The translations under genes and the position numbers were made by a program. The notes under the pieces were generated by a model. That model saw only the letters and a list, made by a program, of their open reading frames with translations, was not told where the DNA came from and did no database searches. A stretch of 9,525 bases of DNA from Chamaesiphon sp. (GTDB lineage: Bacteria; Cyanobacteriota; Cyanobacteriia; Cyanobacteriales; Chamaesiphonaceae), in NCBI GenBank assembly GCA_026786125.1, contig JAJAYU010000152.1, positions 1 to 9,525 of the forward strand, written 5' to 3'. This document shows, piece by piece, positions 1-7,211 of this stretch (positions are counted from its first letter, which is position 1; every line of letters begins with the position of its first letter).

Positions 1-1
1 C

Positions 2-808
2 GAATTTTTATTCGATAGCGATGAAGCAATGGTGCGACTGGATATGTCCGAATATATGGAGAAACATGCCGTATCCCGTCTCATCGGTGCCCCACCTGGA
101 TACGTCGGACATGAGGATGGTGGTCAACTAACCGAAGCCGTCCGTCGTCATCCCTATTCGGTAGTGCTATTAGACGAAATCGAAAAAGCCCATCCCGATG
201 TTTTTAATATCCTCTTGCAAGTGCTAGACGATGGCCGAATTACTGATTCTAAAGGCAAAACCGTCAGCTTTTGCAATACAGTAATCGTGATGACCAGTAA
301 TATTGCCAGCGACCAGATTATCAATACCTTACTCAATCCAGATCGCGATAATACTCAAACCAACGATCTCCGCGAGCAAGTTACCAATACCTTGCGCTTG
401 CATTTCCGTCCAGAATTTATCAATCGGATCGACGAATTGACGATCTTTGAACCGCTCAAGAAAACTGAGCTACGGCAAATCGTGACGATTCAAATTCACC
501 AAATCGAACGGATGTTGGCCGATCAAAAAATCAAGATCCAACTTACCTCTGCTGCCCAAGACTATCTCGCCGATGTCGGATACGATCCAATTTATGGTGC
601 CCGACCATTGAAACGCGCCATTCAAAGGGAGTTGCAGAATCCGATCGCGACCAAAATTCTCGAAACTACTTTTGGCGAAGGTGATACGATTTTTGTTGAT
701 TGTATCGATCGGGTGTTAACCTTTGACACCAAGCTCCTCAAAGTCAAGAAATCCACGCCAGCAATTATCCCTGAAGTAGTTTTATCAACAGTTACGGCTG
801 AGAATTAA
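2..808 (+). CDS. clpB: ATP-dependent chaperone ClpB, C-terminal part (5' end outside window)
   Basis: Seen: the frame is open from the first bases ([22 protein letters not shown]), so the ATG at 29 is internal and the gene is cut by the window edge. The 268 codons cover most of the second AAA+ module (NBD2) and the C-terminal domain. Visible motifs are the pore loop GYVG (98-109), Walker [13 protein letters not shown] with the catalytic D-E at 173-178, the sensor-1 Asn in MTSN, the [10 protein letters not shown] segment with the arginine-finger Arg at 425-427, and sensor-2 GARPLKR with its Arg at 602-604. Walker A lies upstream of the window. Family knowledge: ClpB is a hexameric cytosolic disaggregase that threads aggregated proteins through its pore together with DnaK. 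The sequence fits ClpB rather than ClpC ([38 protein letters not shown]). About 20 residues at the C-terminus extend past the usual end. Which cyanobacterial paralogue (ClpB1 or ClpB2) it is cannot be decided here. Confidence 0.95.
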   Translation, partial: EFLFDSDEAMVRLDMSEYMEKHAVSRLIGAPPGYVGHEDGGQLTEAVRRHPYSVVLLDEIEKAHPDVFNILLQVLDDGRITDSKGKTVSFCNTVIVMTSNIASDQIINTLLNPDRDNTQTNDLREQVTNTLRLHFRPEFINRIDELTIFEPLKKTELRQIVTIQIHQIERMLADQKIKIQLTSAAQDYLADVGYDPIYGARPLKRAIQRELQNPIATKILETTFGEGDTIFVDCIDRVLTFDTKLLKVKKSTPAIIPEVVLSTVTAEN

Positions 809-940
809 TAACTGTTGCTATTCATCAAGCTTCTTTTGCTCGATCTTGTGACCAATTTATTTGATATCGTTAAGATGATCATAGAGTGCATTAGTACCTG
901 CACGCTCGGTGTAAGAAACAACTAATATTCTAGAGAGGTA

Positions 941-973
941 AGAACCCCAACTGTTTGAAAAAGTCGGGGTTCT
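941..973. repeat. Palindrome between convergent clpB and purL, possible bidirectional terminator
   Basis: Seen: AGAACCCC (941-948) pairs with GGGGTTCT (966-973). After one A/C mismatch, ACT (950-952) pairs with AGT (962-964), leaving a 9-nt loop. It lies between the stop codons of clpB (808) and purL (1001), where a shared terminator is expected, but neither side has a T-run. From memory, similar AGAACCCC/GGGGTTCT palindromes are dispersed in many cyanobacterial genomes, so it may be a mobile or repeated palindrome that also blocks read-through. The rest of the 809-1000 gap shows no gene. Confidence 0.55.
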
Positions 974-1000
974 GGTTACTAAAGCTAGGCAATTAGCATG

Positions 1001-4000
1001 TTAAACATCCAAACGACGCTCGATCGCCGTTGCCCACGTTTCGGTAATTGCGGCGATATCTAGATCGATTAAGCCAGTTTCAGCAGTTACTTGAAAATGG
1101 TCATCAGCAGTACCAACCGCACCTAGATATTGCCAAGCATCAGTAACATGTGTACCTAAATAAGCCTCGAATTCAGCTTGATAGGTAGGATCGATCGAGA
1201 CGATAATTCTCGCGCCGCCTTCACCAAATAACACAGTATCCCAACGGCTATCGATCGAGCCGATACTAATTGCTGCACCCTTATTCCCAGAGATACAACA
1301 TTCAGCCAGAGCCACAGCTAAACCACCTTCAGCGGAGTCGTGGGCTGATTTTATACAGCCTTGACGAATACCATGACGACAAGCAGCTTTAACTTTGAGT
1401 TCGAGGTCAAAATTCACCGTTGGAGGTTGTCCAGCAACGGTTTTATGCAGCATTGCCAGATATTCCGATGCACCTAACGTAACCTGTAGGGGTGCCCCTT
1501 GTGGGTACCCTGGAGTTGTCGGTACACCCATGAGGTAAATTTGATCGCCACTATTTTGCCAACCTTGACCGCAGATCTTGGTAATATCATCGACAATTCC
1601 GATCATCCCAACTACTGGTGTGGGGTAAATCGGGACAGGATTTCCGTTTGGATCGAAAGTTTCGTTATAGAGGGAGACATTCCCACCAGTAACGGGGGTG
1701 TCAAATGCGCTACACGCTTCGGATAAACCCTTGCAAGCATTGGCGAGTTGCCAATAGCCGATCGGTTTTTCGGGGCTACCGAAGTTGAGATTGTCAGTCA
1801 CTGCAACAGGTTCAGCTCCGACGCAGCTCAGGTTCCGGGCGGCTTCAGCGACGACGATTTTCGCGCCTTCATAGGGGTTGAGGTAGACGTAACGGGGGTT
1901 GCAGTCTACGGTGGCGGCTACGCCGAGGTTAGGGTTATTAACTGTGGATTGGCGACCTTGGATCGGCTCTAAGGGGCGAATGCGGATGACTGCGGCATCG
2001 CCGCCACCTGGGAGCAGGACAGTGTTATTTTGGACTTGGTGGTCGTATTGACGGTAGACCCAGCGTTTGGAGGCGATCGAAGGTGTATCCAACAGGGTCA
2101 ATAGCACATCATTCCAACTGTGAGATTTGCTGTTGATTTCGATGCCCTGAGCCGTGGCTGGGGGTAATTGGTCTGGTGTCCATGCCCAGGCTGTTTGGGC
2201 ATACTCTGGAGTCTCTGCCATCACTTCCCGCTTATAAATCGGGGTGTTATCTGCCAGGGCGGTAGCGGGGACTTCGGCAGCGATCAATCCTTGCCACAGA
2301 ATCCGCACGATTGGCTCCTCGATTACGGTACCAGCGACGACGGCATGAAGCCCCCACCGCTCGAAGATATCGATCAATTCCTGTTCCCGTCCTTTATGGG
2401 CGACGAATAGCATCCGTTCTTGGGATTCGGATAAGAGGTACTCGTAAGGCACCATGCCAGGTTCGCGGGCGGGGACGAGATCGAGATTAAATTCCACGCC
2501 CACACCACCTTTAGCCGACATTTCCGCACAGGAGCAGGTGATACCAGCGGCTCCCATATCTTGGGCGGCGACGACTGCGCCTGTTTTGAAGGCTTCGAGA
2601 CAGGCTTCAATTAGGGATTTTTCGAGGAAGGGATCGCCAACTTGGACAGCGGGACGATTATCGATCGATTCGGCAGTCAATTCGGCACTGGCGAAACTCG
2701 CGCCACCCATGCCATCGCGCCCAGTAGTTGAGCCAACATAGAGGACAGGATTCCCAATTCCCGACGCACCGGATTTGACGATGGTGTCGGTTTCCATCAA
2801 TCCCAATGCCATCGCATTAACTAAGGGATTTCCAGAGTAAGCGGGGTCAAAATAAACCTCACCGCCAACAGTGGGAACGCCGACGCAGTTGTGGGTGATA
2901 ATCCCGCCGCTGGTGACGAATAGATGAGTATGATCGACTTCCACATCGTAGACATCGCAAGTTTCCACATTATGAGTGGAAATGTTCTGAATTTTGACCG
3001 TTCCGATCATGTTAACGCTGGTTACGCTAGCAGTGAGCGTAGCCGAACCGCCGCTAACTTCGAGGCGATTTGTCTGGGTTTGGGTTGATGATAAACTTCT
3101 TGCACTGAGCGGCTTGCATTGAGCGGCTTGCATTGAGCGGAGCCGAAATGAGTCGAAATGAGCCGAAGTGCGGTTCCAATCACGGCGAACTTCAATTTGC
3201 CATAGGGCTGCGTAGTGAAATTCGCGTCCCTTAATTAGTCCAACGGATGCGGGGCGATGATGAACTTGGGGATTAATGCCTTGATGTTGCAGCAGGAGCA
3301 GAATTTGATCGAATAATTGACGGCTAGAAGTAGAACAGAAAATTTTGTCCTGAGCAGCTCCACCTGTGGGATTAGGAATAGTCGGATTATTCCGAATTAG
3401 ACTCTTGAGCAATTGTTGCTGAAGTTCCGCACTCCAATCCCAGACGAAATCAGGGATGCGTTTGTGGGTGGATTCGTTACCACATTGCCATCCCTGGGTG
3501 AATAGATAACCCAAGAGCCAGGAGGAAACGCAAACCGCCATCCCCGATGTCCGCTGTTGCGAATTGGCGGGAATGCCCAGACTTTGGAGAATTTCGATCG
3601 CATCTGTAGCTGCGGCGGTTTCGGTGTGGGTAAAGTTAAAGAAAATTCGATAAATATTACCTGACGGGGAGACGTTACCAGCCGCAATAAAATAGCCCAG
3701 CAGACGGGCAAAAGCGGCGGTTGGTTGAATCAAAACGGGAATCCAGTCTTCCTTGCCGTGTTGCCCAATTTTGAGATCTGCACGGGAGAAATTGAGGACT
3801 TGTTCTAATCCTAAAAGCTGTTCGAGACTGAGGAATCGATCGAGTGGGAATGTTTTGGTGTTGAGATAATGATTGCGTTTTTGAATCGATGGTTCAAATA
3901 ATTCTAGGGTGGTGCGAATCAGATCTGTCGGTTGCCATGAGTCGGGGAGGGCGATACAGAGATCTTTGTCAGCGTGGAGATTGGCATCGATTGCATCAAT

Positions 4001-4855
4001 TAAATCGAGTGTCTGCGCCTGTCCCGCAGTCTCTGGTAACTTCTGAATAATCGGCAAATCGTCACCAACGCGCAGGGTTTGGGCGTAACGAATTCGCACT
4101 TTGTTTTCAGCCTCAATCCGCAACATTGGATGATCCGGCGTGACTGTCAGGGTGCGTCCGAGGGAAGTGCGAATATTGATCAGCGTGTCAGTTTGACGCT
4201 TGAAAATCCGACTGACGGGTTGCCAACTACTGCGGTTGGTTTTAGGATCTACTGACAGAGTTTCGATCCCAGGCGAGAGTTCTAAAGTATCTGCACCCGC
4301 AGGTAAATGGGTAGTGACAAAATTCCCGATCGTATCAAAATGAATACCCTGCGTATCTCTCCAAATAAAGGTTTCAGTTCCAATTAGACAATTCCCATAG
4401 TGAGAAATCCCCGCAACCACACCCGTAAATAACCGCCGAGTTTTGGCATCTTTGAGATCGCCAAATCGAAGCGAATTGAGAATCGCAATGGGACGCGCCC
4501 CCATCGTGAAAATATCTCGCAGAATCCCACCAACGCCCGTCGCCGCGCCTTGGAATGGCTCGACAGCCGAGGGGTGATTATGAGATTCGATTTTGAAAGC
4601 GAGTTGGAGTCCATCGCCAAGATCGATCACCCCAGCATTCTCACCTGGGCCGACAAGCACACGCTTACCTGTAGTAGGGAATTGGCTCAGGAGCGGACGG
4701 GAATTCTTATAGCAACAGTGTTCCGACCACATCACCCCAAACATGCCTAATTCGGCTTTGTTGGGATGTCTGCCGAGTTGATCGACTATTTCGATGTATT
4801 CATTAGGTTTGATGCCTTGAGCAGCAATTTCAGCAGTAGTGAAGGGGGATGTCAT
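1001..4855 (-). CDS. purL: Phosphoribosylformylglycinamidine synthase subunit PurL, precursor with intein
   Basis: Role (family knowledge): PurL converts FGAR, ATP and glutamine-derived ammonia to FGAM in purine synthesis, acting in the cytosol with the separate PurS and PurQ subunits. Seen: the 1284-aa frame contains a complete small-type PurL. Residues 1-155 include [52 protein letters not shown] and [12 protein letters not shown]. Residues 657-1284 include [48 protein letters not shown] (809-816), DNLNFGSPE (1021-1029) and [11 protein letters not shown] (1055-1065). Joining the two parts gives 783 aa, normal for this family; residues 156-656 are an intein (separate entry). The ATG at 4855 fits the usual N-terminus; no clear Shine-Dalgarno precedes it, and the 5' leader is C-rich. 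The stop of the PIN toxin lies only 54 bp upstream on the same strand, so read-through is possible. No purine-pathway neighbour is in the window. Confidence 0.95.
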   Translation of the reverse strand: MTSPFTTAEIAAQGIKPNEYIEIVDQLGRHPNKAELGMFGVMWSEHCCYKNSRPLLSQFPTTGKRVLVGPGENAGVIDLGDGLQLAFKIESHNHPSAVEPFQGAATGVGGILRDIFTMGARPIAILNSLRFGDLKDAKTRRLFTGVVAGISHYGNCLIGTETFIWRDTQGIHFDTIGNFVTTHLPAGADTLELSPGIETLSVDPKTNRSSWQPVSRIFKRQTDTLINIRTSLGRTLTVTPDHPMLRIEAENKVRIRYAQTLRVGDDLPIIQKLPETAGQAQTLDLIDAIDANLHADKDLCIALPDSWQPTDLIRTTLELFEPSIQKRNHYLNTKTFPLDRFLSLEQLLGLEQVLNFSRADLKIGQHGKEDWIPVLIQPTAAFARLLGYFIAAGNVSPSGNIYRIFFNFTHTETAAATDAIEILQSLGIPANSQQRTSGMAVCVSSWLLGYLFTQGWQCGNESTHKRIPDFVWDWSAELQQQLLKSLIRNNPTIPNPTGGAAQDKIFCSTSSRQLFDQILLLLQHQGINPQVHHRPASVGLIKGREFHYAALWQIEVRRDWNRTSAHFDSFRLRSMQAAQCKPLSARSLSSTQTQTNRLEVSGGSATLTASVTSVNMIGTVKIQNISTHNVETCDVYDVEVDHTHLFVTSGGIITHNCVGVPTVGGEVYFDPAYSGNPLVNAMALGLMETDTIVKSGASGIGNPVLYVGSTTGRDGMGGASFASAELTAESIDNRPAVQVGDPFLEKSLIEACLEAFKTGAVVAAQDMGAAGITCSCAEMSAKGGVGVEFNLDLVPAREPGMVPYEYLLSESQERMLFVAHKGREQELIDIFERWGLHAVVAGTVIEEPIVRILWQGLIAAEVPATALADNTPIYKREVMAETPEYAQTAWAWTPDQLPPATAQGIEINSKSHSWNDVLLTLLDTPSIASKRWVYRQYDHQVQNNTVLLPGGGDAAVIRIRPLEPIQGRQSTVNNPNLGVAATVDCNPRYVYLNPYEGAKIVVAEAARNLSCVGAEPVAVTDNLNFGSPEKPIGYWQLANACKGLSEACSAFDTPVTGGNVSLYNETFDPNGNPVPIYPTPVVGMIGIVDDITKICGQGWQNSGDQIYLMGVPTTPGYPQGAPLQVTLGASEYLAMLHKTVAGQPPTVNFDLELKVKAACRHGIRQGCIKSAHDSAEGGLAVALAECCISGNKGAAISIGSIDSRWDTVLFGEGGARIIVSIDPTYQAEFEAYLGTHVTDAWQYLGAVGTADDHFQVTAETGLIDLDIAAITETWATAIERRLDV
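3020..3047. repeat. Second copy of the TGAGCG-AGCCGAA element, forming a hairpin in the intein
   Basis: TGAGCGTAGCCGAA at 3034-3047 matches TGAGCGGAGCCGAA at 3134-3147 in 13 of 14 bases. With the bases before it, it forms a stem: GGTTACGCT (3020-3028) pairs with AGCGTAGCC (3036-3044), nine pairs including one G-T wobble, with a 7-nt loop. The two copies are 100 bp apart, so they are read in different frames of purL (SATL here, RLRS in the other). From memory, motifs of the form TGAGCGGAGTCGAA belong to palindromic repeats dispersed in cyanobacterial genomes. Confidence 0.6.
3099..3140. repeat. Tandem repeat, three 14-bp units, in the intein linker
   Basis: Three adjacent units: CTTGCACTGAGCGG (3099-3112), CTTGCATTGAGCGG (3113-3126) and CTTGCATTGAGCGG (3127-3140), differing at one base. 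The total of 42 bp is a multiple of three although the unit is not, so the purL frame survives only with three copies (or a number compensated elsewhere). On the coding strand it is read in three successive frames and contributes about 14 residues of the linker between the endonuclease domain and block F. Confidence 0.9.
3141..3170. repeat. Tandem repeat, three 10-bp units, abutting the 14-bp array
   Basis: Three adjacent units: AGCCGAAATG (3141-3150), AGTCGAAATG (3151-3160) and AGCCGAAGTG (3161-3170). Total 30 bp, again a multiple of three from a unit that is not. It directly follows the 14-bp array with no gap, so both look like expansions from the two halves of one ancestral TGAGCGGAGCCGAA-type element (3134-3147). 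It codes for about 10 residues of intein linker. Confidence 0.85.
3221..3715 (-). other. Degenerate LAGLIDADG (DOD) homing endonuclease domain inside the PurL intein
   Basis: Seen (precursor residues about 381-545): block C reads [11 protein letters not shown], where active relatives have an acid before the glycine (of the type IAEG or IGDG); here Ala392 stands in that place. Block D is KRIPDFVW (465-472), well kept. Block E reads [10 protein letters not shown], where relatives read GLF-x-GDG or GLFDSDG, so the second acid is Asn490. Block H is [21 protein letters not shown] (507-527), well kept. The fold appears intact but both catalytic carboxylates that bind metal at the two helix ends are absent. 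Family knowledge: losing these acids abolishes DNA cleavage. I infer a former homing endonuclease now immobile. The frame has no stop or frameshift, as expected when it is translated through to splice. Confidence 0.75.
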
Positions 4856-4880
4856 GAGTGTGGGTGGGTGGTGGGTAAAT

Positions 4881-4907
4881 ATTGTAGGATATGTGGGGAT
4901 TATCCAA
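4881..4907 (-). promoter_or_regulatory. Possible purL promoter in the vapC-purL spacer
   Basis: On the minus strand TACAAT (4881-4886) matches five of six bases of a sigma-70 -10 box. TTGGAT (4902-4907) stands 15 bp upstream as a poor -35. The -10 box lies about 25 bp from the purL ATG, leaving a short C-rich leader. The match is modest and could be chance in a 54-bp spacer; the alternative is transcription from the toxin-antitoxin promoter. Confidence 0.3.
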
Positions 4908-4909
4908 TC

Positions 4910-5335
4910 TTATTTTGGAATAAAAATTCGCTCAAATGGTTGTTTCCGATAACGTCGGTAAATATCGAAATCACTATCTAGAGTTGCAATCGTGCCAATA
5001 TTTAACCGCTCCGAAATGGCAACTAAACTCAAATCTGCAAAATCTCCTGGCAAATCTGCATATTGAGCATTTAGTTCCGCAATTCGAGTAAAGTCTTGCG
5101 GCAATAGCGGCACACACTCATAAAGCTCCTTGGCGATATCTAACAGAAATTCATTTTGAGTACGCCAATTTGAACTAAGTAACCACATAACTTCCGTTAC
5201 ACAGCTATGAGTAGTGATCAACCGACTGGTGCAGTTTTCCAAGAAGCGACAAACTTGGAGATGATAATTATCAGCAGCACTATAATAAGCCGTTAAGATC
5301 CCACTATCGATCAGGATAATCGGCGGATAAATCAT
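4910..5335 (-). CDS. PIN-domain toxin of a VapBC-type toxin-antitoxin pair
   Basis: Role (family knowledge): VapC-like PIN proteins are metal-dependent ribonucleases that cut tRNA, rRNA or mRNA when the paired antitoxin is lost. Seen: 141 aa, usual length, starting MIYPPIILIDSG with the first acid Asp10. The second acid is Glu48 in TEVMW. The third group is Asp98/Asp101 in PGDFADLSLVAISERL, and the fourth Asp120/Asp122 in TLDSDFDIYRRY. All four acidic positions of the PIN active site are therefore present and the toxin looks intact. Its ATG overlaps the TGA of the upstream antitoxin as ATGA (5332-5335), typical of translationally coupled toxin-antitoxin pairs. The target RNA cannot be told. 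purL follows 54 bp downstream on the same strand. Confidence 0.85.
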   Translation of the reverse strand: MIYPPIILIDSGILTAYYSAADNYHLQVCRFLENCTSRLITTHSCVTEVMWLLSSNWRTQNEFLLDIAKELYECVPLLPQDFTRIAELNAQYADLPGDFADLSLVAISERLNIGTIATLDSDFDIYRRYRKQPFERIFIPK

Positions 5336-5589
5336 GAATGTCGCTGCTTGAGATAGTCAGAAATCGCTTGTTTTCGGGTCGAGCGTTCGGATAAATCGGG
5401 GGGTGCATCTTGCAAAAGATGTTGAGGATGTCCGCCCCGTCTTTCGACAAAAGTATTGTCGAGATTGAGCGTCAACCACCGTTCCAAAATTAGGCGTTTA
5501 ACCAGAGAGCTGCGGTTAACATCCCGTTCATGGGCAATGATATCAGCTAACTTTTGTTCAGTTTCAGGATCTAATCTGACTGTTAACAT
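5332..5589 (-). CDS. Ribbon-helix-helix antitoxin of the VapBC-type pair
   Basis: Seen: 85 aa. The N-terminus MLTVRLDPETEQKLADIIAHERDVNRSSLVKRLILERW has a ribbon-helix-helix pattern: strand 2-6 with TVRL, helix about 8-20, turn with NRSS, helix about 27-38. This is the CopG/MetJ/Arc-type DNA-binding fold. The remaining half (LDNTFVERRGGHPQHLLQ and a charged tail ending LKQRHS) has no fold I recognise and is where such antitoxins bind and block the PIN toxin. Family knowledge: these proteins dimerise on operators in their own promoter and repress the pair. A Shine-Dalgarno-like AGG stands 9 nt before the ATG. The order antitoxin then toxin with a 4-bp overlap supports the assignment. Confidence 0.82.
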   Translation of the reverse strand: MLTVRLDPETEQKLADIIAHERDVNRSSLVKRLILERWLTLNLDNTFVERRGGHPQHLLQDAPPDLSERSTRKQAISDYLKQRHS

Positions 5590-5600
5590 TTGATATTACC

Positions 5601-5624
5601 TGTATGGCATGTACAACAATTATA
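5601..5624 (-). promoter_or_regulatory. Promoter -10 box and possible operator of the toxin-antitoxin pair
   Basis: On the minus strand a perfect TATAAT lies at 5619-5624, 29 bp before the antitoxin ATG. No good -35 is seen: TTGATC is present but 20 bp upstream. Immediately downstream, around the expected transcription start, TGTACATGCCATACA (5601-5615) has matching TGTA/TACA ends, a weak inverted repeat that could be part of an operator for the RHH antitoxin. The -10 call is good; the operator is a guess. Confidence 0.45.
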
Positions 5625-5702
5625 GCTGGGTCTGCTGTACTCTCGATCAAATATTTGGATCATATAACCAGAGCTACTAACGACAAACATAGCTTTTACG
5701 AG

Positions 5703-6029
5703 TTAAATAATTCTAATGTCGTAGAGAGCTATCTGTGCATCTCTAGTCATTAAAATTAAGCCTTCGGATATCGCTTGCGATATCATGATCCGATCGAAAG
5801 GATCTTGATGATGCAATGGTAAATGATACAATTTCTGGCTATGCTTGATCGTGATCGGCAACTCCAAAAAGTTATTTGCAGCCAATGCTGTGGGCAAATC
5901 ATCTGGGGCTTCTAGCTTACCAATCATCTTTTTGACGGCAATTTCCCAGGCTGTAGCCGCACTGACAAATATTAAATTATCTGGATCGGTGATAATCTCA
6001 GTCTCTGTTTGCGACAGTAGGATATTTAC
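5703..6029 (-). pseudogene. 5'-truncated PIN-domain toxin (VapC-like) remnant
   Basis: Seen: the minus-strand frame is open from just after a TAA (6030-6032) to the TAA at 5703-5705, 108 codons. It reads NILLSQTETEIITDPDNLIFVSA, then ATAWEIAVKKMIGKLEAP, then LPLHHQDPFDRIMISQA and LILMTRDAQIALYDI. This is the pattern of the PIN family with AWEIA.K..IGKL and H.DPFDR, normally about 125-130 aa. The opening segment of the family (of the type MKLLLDTH..LW) with the first catalytic Asp is missing, and I find no trace of it in other frames upstream. There is no start codon at the right place; the first ATG (5927) would leave a 74-aa fragment beginning after the WEIA motif. The usual antitoxin is also absent. 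It is unrelated in detail to the intact toxin at 4910-5335. Very likely dead, though a short product from 5927 cannot be excluded. Confidence 0.7.
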
Positions 6030-6155
6030 TTAGCTAGACTTAGTTTAACTTGATATATCACATTCTGTCGATCGTCGATCTTCGTGTTAACTGGAAAGAT
6101 TTAGCCTTTGATCGCATTTACTCCCCTAGTGGAGGATAATCTAATTGCTAGTATT

Positions 6156-7211
6156 ATGTCCAAATCTATGAGCGCATCCGCCATCCCCACTGAATCCACT
6201 AATTGGTCGCAGCTACTCCAACAACTGCTAGACAAGCAATCCCTGAGCCAACAACAAGCCACCACACTGATGCAAGGCTGGCTAAAAGGAGAGATCTCTC
6301 CCGTCCTATCTGGGGCAATTTTAATTGCACTGGAAGTAAAAAAAATCACCGCGCCCGAATTGGCTGGGATGGCCAAAGTATTGCAAGCTCCGACGATCGA
6401 TCATACTGTGCCAGTAATTGATACCTGTGGCACAGGTGGCGACGGTGCATCAACGTTCAATATCTCCACCGCAGCAGCATTTGTCGCCGCAGCAGCGGGG
6501 GTGAAAGTAGCAAAACATGGTAGTAGGTCAGCATCTAGTCCCGTCGGTTCAGCGGACGTATTAGAGGCTCTGGGTGTAAAATTGATGGCTCCACCCGATC
6601 GAGTCAAGGCAGCTTTGGACGAAGTGGGAATTACGTTCCTATTTGCGGCGGGTTGGCATCCTGCAATGAAGGCTGTCGCACCCTTACGCCAAGAATTGAA
6701 GATTCGGACAGTATTCAATCTGCTCGGTCCCCTGATCAATCCGCTCCGCCCGACGGGACAGGTAATTGGTAGCGGTTCACCTCACCTACTGGAGACTATT
6801 GCCACCGCCGCAGGGATTTTGGGGACTCAACAGGCGATCATTGTACATGGACGGGAACGTTTGGACGAGGCGGGTTTGGGCGATCTGACAGACTTGGCGA
6901 TTTTGACTAATGGAGCGGTGAAACTTTCTAGTATCGATCCGATCGAATTAGGGCTTACACCTGCACCAATTACTGCACTCAGAGGTGGTGGGGTTGCTGA
7001 CAATGCAGCGATTCTAACCGCGATCTTACAGGGCAAGGGCAGTTCGATTCAGCAAGATGTGGTCGCGCTCAATGCGGGGTTGGCACTACAAGTAGCGGGA
7101 ATTGTCCCGATGGGGGCGCATCAAGCAGGAATTGCGATCGCTCAAACGGTGATGAATAGCGGTGTAGGTTGGGATAAGTTAACGGCGTTAGTAGAGTTCT
7201 TAGATGGTTAA
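6156..7211 (+). CDS. trpD: Anthranilate phosphoribosyltransferase
   Basis: Role (family knowledge): transfers phosphoribose from PRPP to anthranilate, the second committed step of tryptophan synthesis, in the cytosol as a homodimer. Seen: 351 aa from the ATG at 6156. An N-terminal helical part ([27 protein letters not shown]) is followed by the PRPP loop CGTGGDG (about 91-97), KHGSRSASS (120-128), AGWHPAM, the [14 protein letters not shown] segment (183-196) with the anthranilate-site Arg184, and the metal-binding LDE of [16 protein letters not shown] (Asp237, Glu238). The glycine-rich site reads KHGSR where most family members read KHGNR. Start: a longer frame from TTG at 6108 exists, but 351 aa fits the family; GGAGG (6131-6135) is 20 nt from this ATG, too far for a usual ribosome site. 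No other trp gene is adjacent, as is common in cyanobacteria. The stop overlaps the convergent Uma2 gene by 12 bp. Confidence 0.93.
   Translation: MSKSMSASAIPTESTNWSQLLQQLLDKQSLSQQQATTLMQGWLKGEISPVLSGAILIALEVKKITAPELAGMAKVLQAPTIDHTVPVIDTCGTGGDGASTFNISTAAAFVAAAAGVKVAKHGSRSASSPVGSADVLEALGVKLMAPPDRVKAALDEVGITFLFAAGWHPAMKAVAPLRQELKIRTVFNLLGPLINPLRPTGQVIGSGSPHLLETIATAAGILGTQQAIIVHGRERLDEAGLGDLTDLAILTNGAVKLSSIDPIELGLTPAPITALRGGGVADNAAILTAILQGKGSSIQQDVVALNAGLALQVAGIVPMGAHQAGIAIAQTVMNSGVGWDKLTALVEFLDG
7134..7141. repeat. HIP1 octamer GCGATCGC
   Basis: One perfect copy of the highly iterated palindrome of cyanobacteria lies within trpD. Its CGATCG core occurs many more times across the window, which supports the cyanobacterial assignment. 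Confidence 0.9.

Larger units (their letters stand above)
2888..4390 (-). other. PurL intein (501 aa, class 1, in-frame protein splicing element)
   Basis: Seen: precursor residues 156-656 interrupt the conserved run [15 protein letters not shown]. The first intein residue is Cys156 (TGT, 4388-4390). Block B is [13 protein letters not shown] with Thr239 and His242. Block F is [13 protein letters not shown] (635-647), and block G ends GGIITHN with His655 and Asn656 (AAC, 2888-2890). The +1 nucleophile is the host's own Cys657. These are all the residues needed for standard class-1 splicing (N-S shift, transesterification, Asn cyclization), so splicing is expected and would yield an intact 783-aa PurL. 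The middle holds a LAGLIDADG-type endonuclease domain without its acidic residues (separate entry), and the linker before block F is enlarged by repeats. Inference: purL is probably essential when purines are lacking, so the element is maintained by accurate splicing. An unspliced precursor would probably be inactive, because the insertion sits in a near-invariant glycine-rich segment. Confidence 0.95.

Noticed and set aside
2454..2741. Frames of 75-144 codons opposite purL and ribE (for example 2454-2741 and 8263-8697)
   Set aside because: They lie wholly or almost wholly antisense to well-supported genes and their translations show no family pattern.
3099..3170. CRISPR-like array
   Set aside because: The units are 14 and 10 bp directly adjacent without spacers, inside a coding frame; this is a simple tandem expansion.
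2888..4390. Reading the purL frame as a fusion of two enzymes or as PurL plus an unrelated inserted domain
   Set aside because: The insertion begins with Cys, ends His-Asn before Cys, and carries blocks B and F of inteins; the host sequence rejoins perfectly without it.
4859..4878. G-rich GGGTGGGTGGTGGG on the plus strand before purL as a G-quadruplex regulator
   Set aside because: It has only three runs of three G plus a GG pair, and the purL mRNA would carry the C-rich strand; too weak to claim.
6108..6155. Longer trpD starting at TTG 6108 (16 extra residues)
   Set aside because: The start codon is a TTG without a clear ribosome site; the ATG at 6156 gives the usual family length of about 350 aa. 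The GGAGG at 6131-6135 leaves some doubt.
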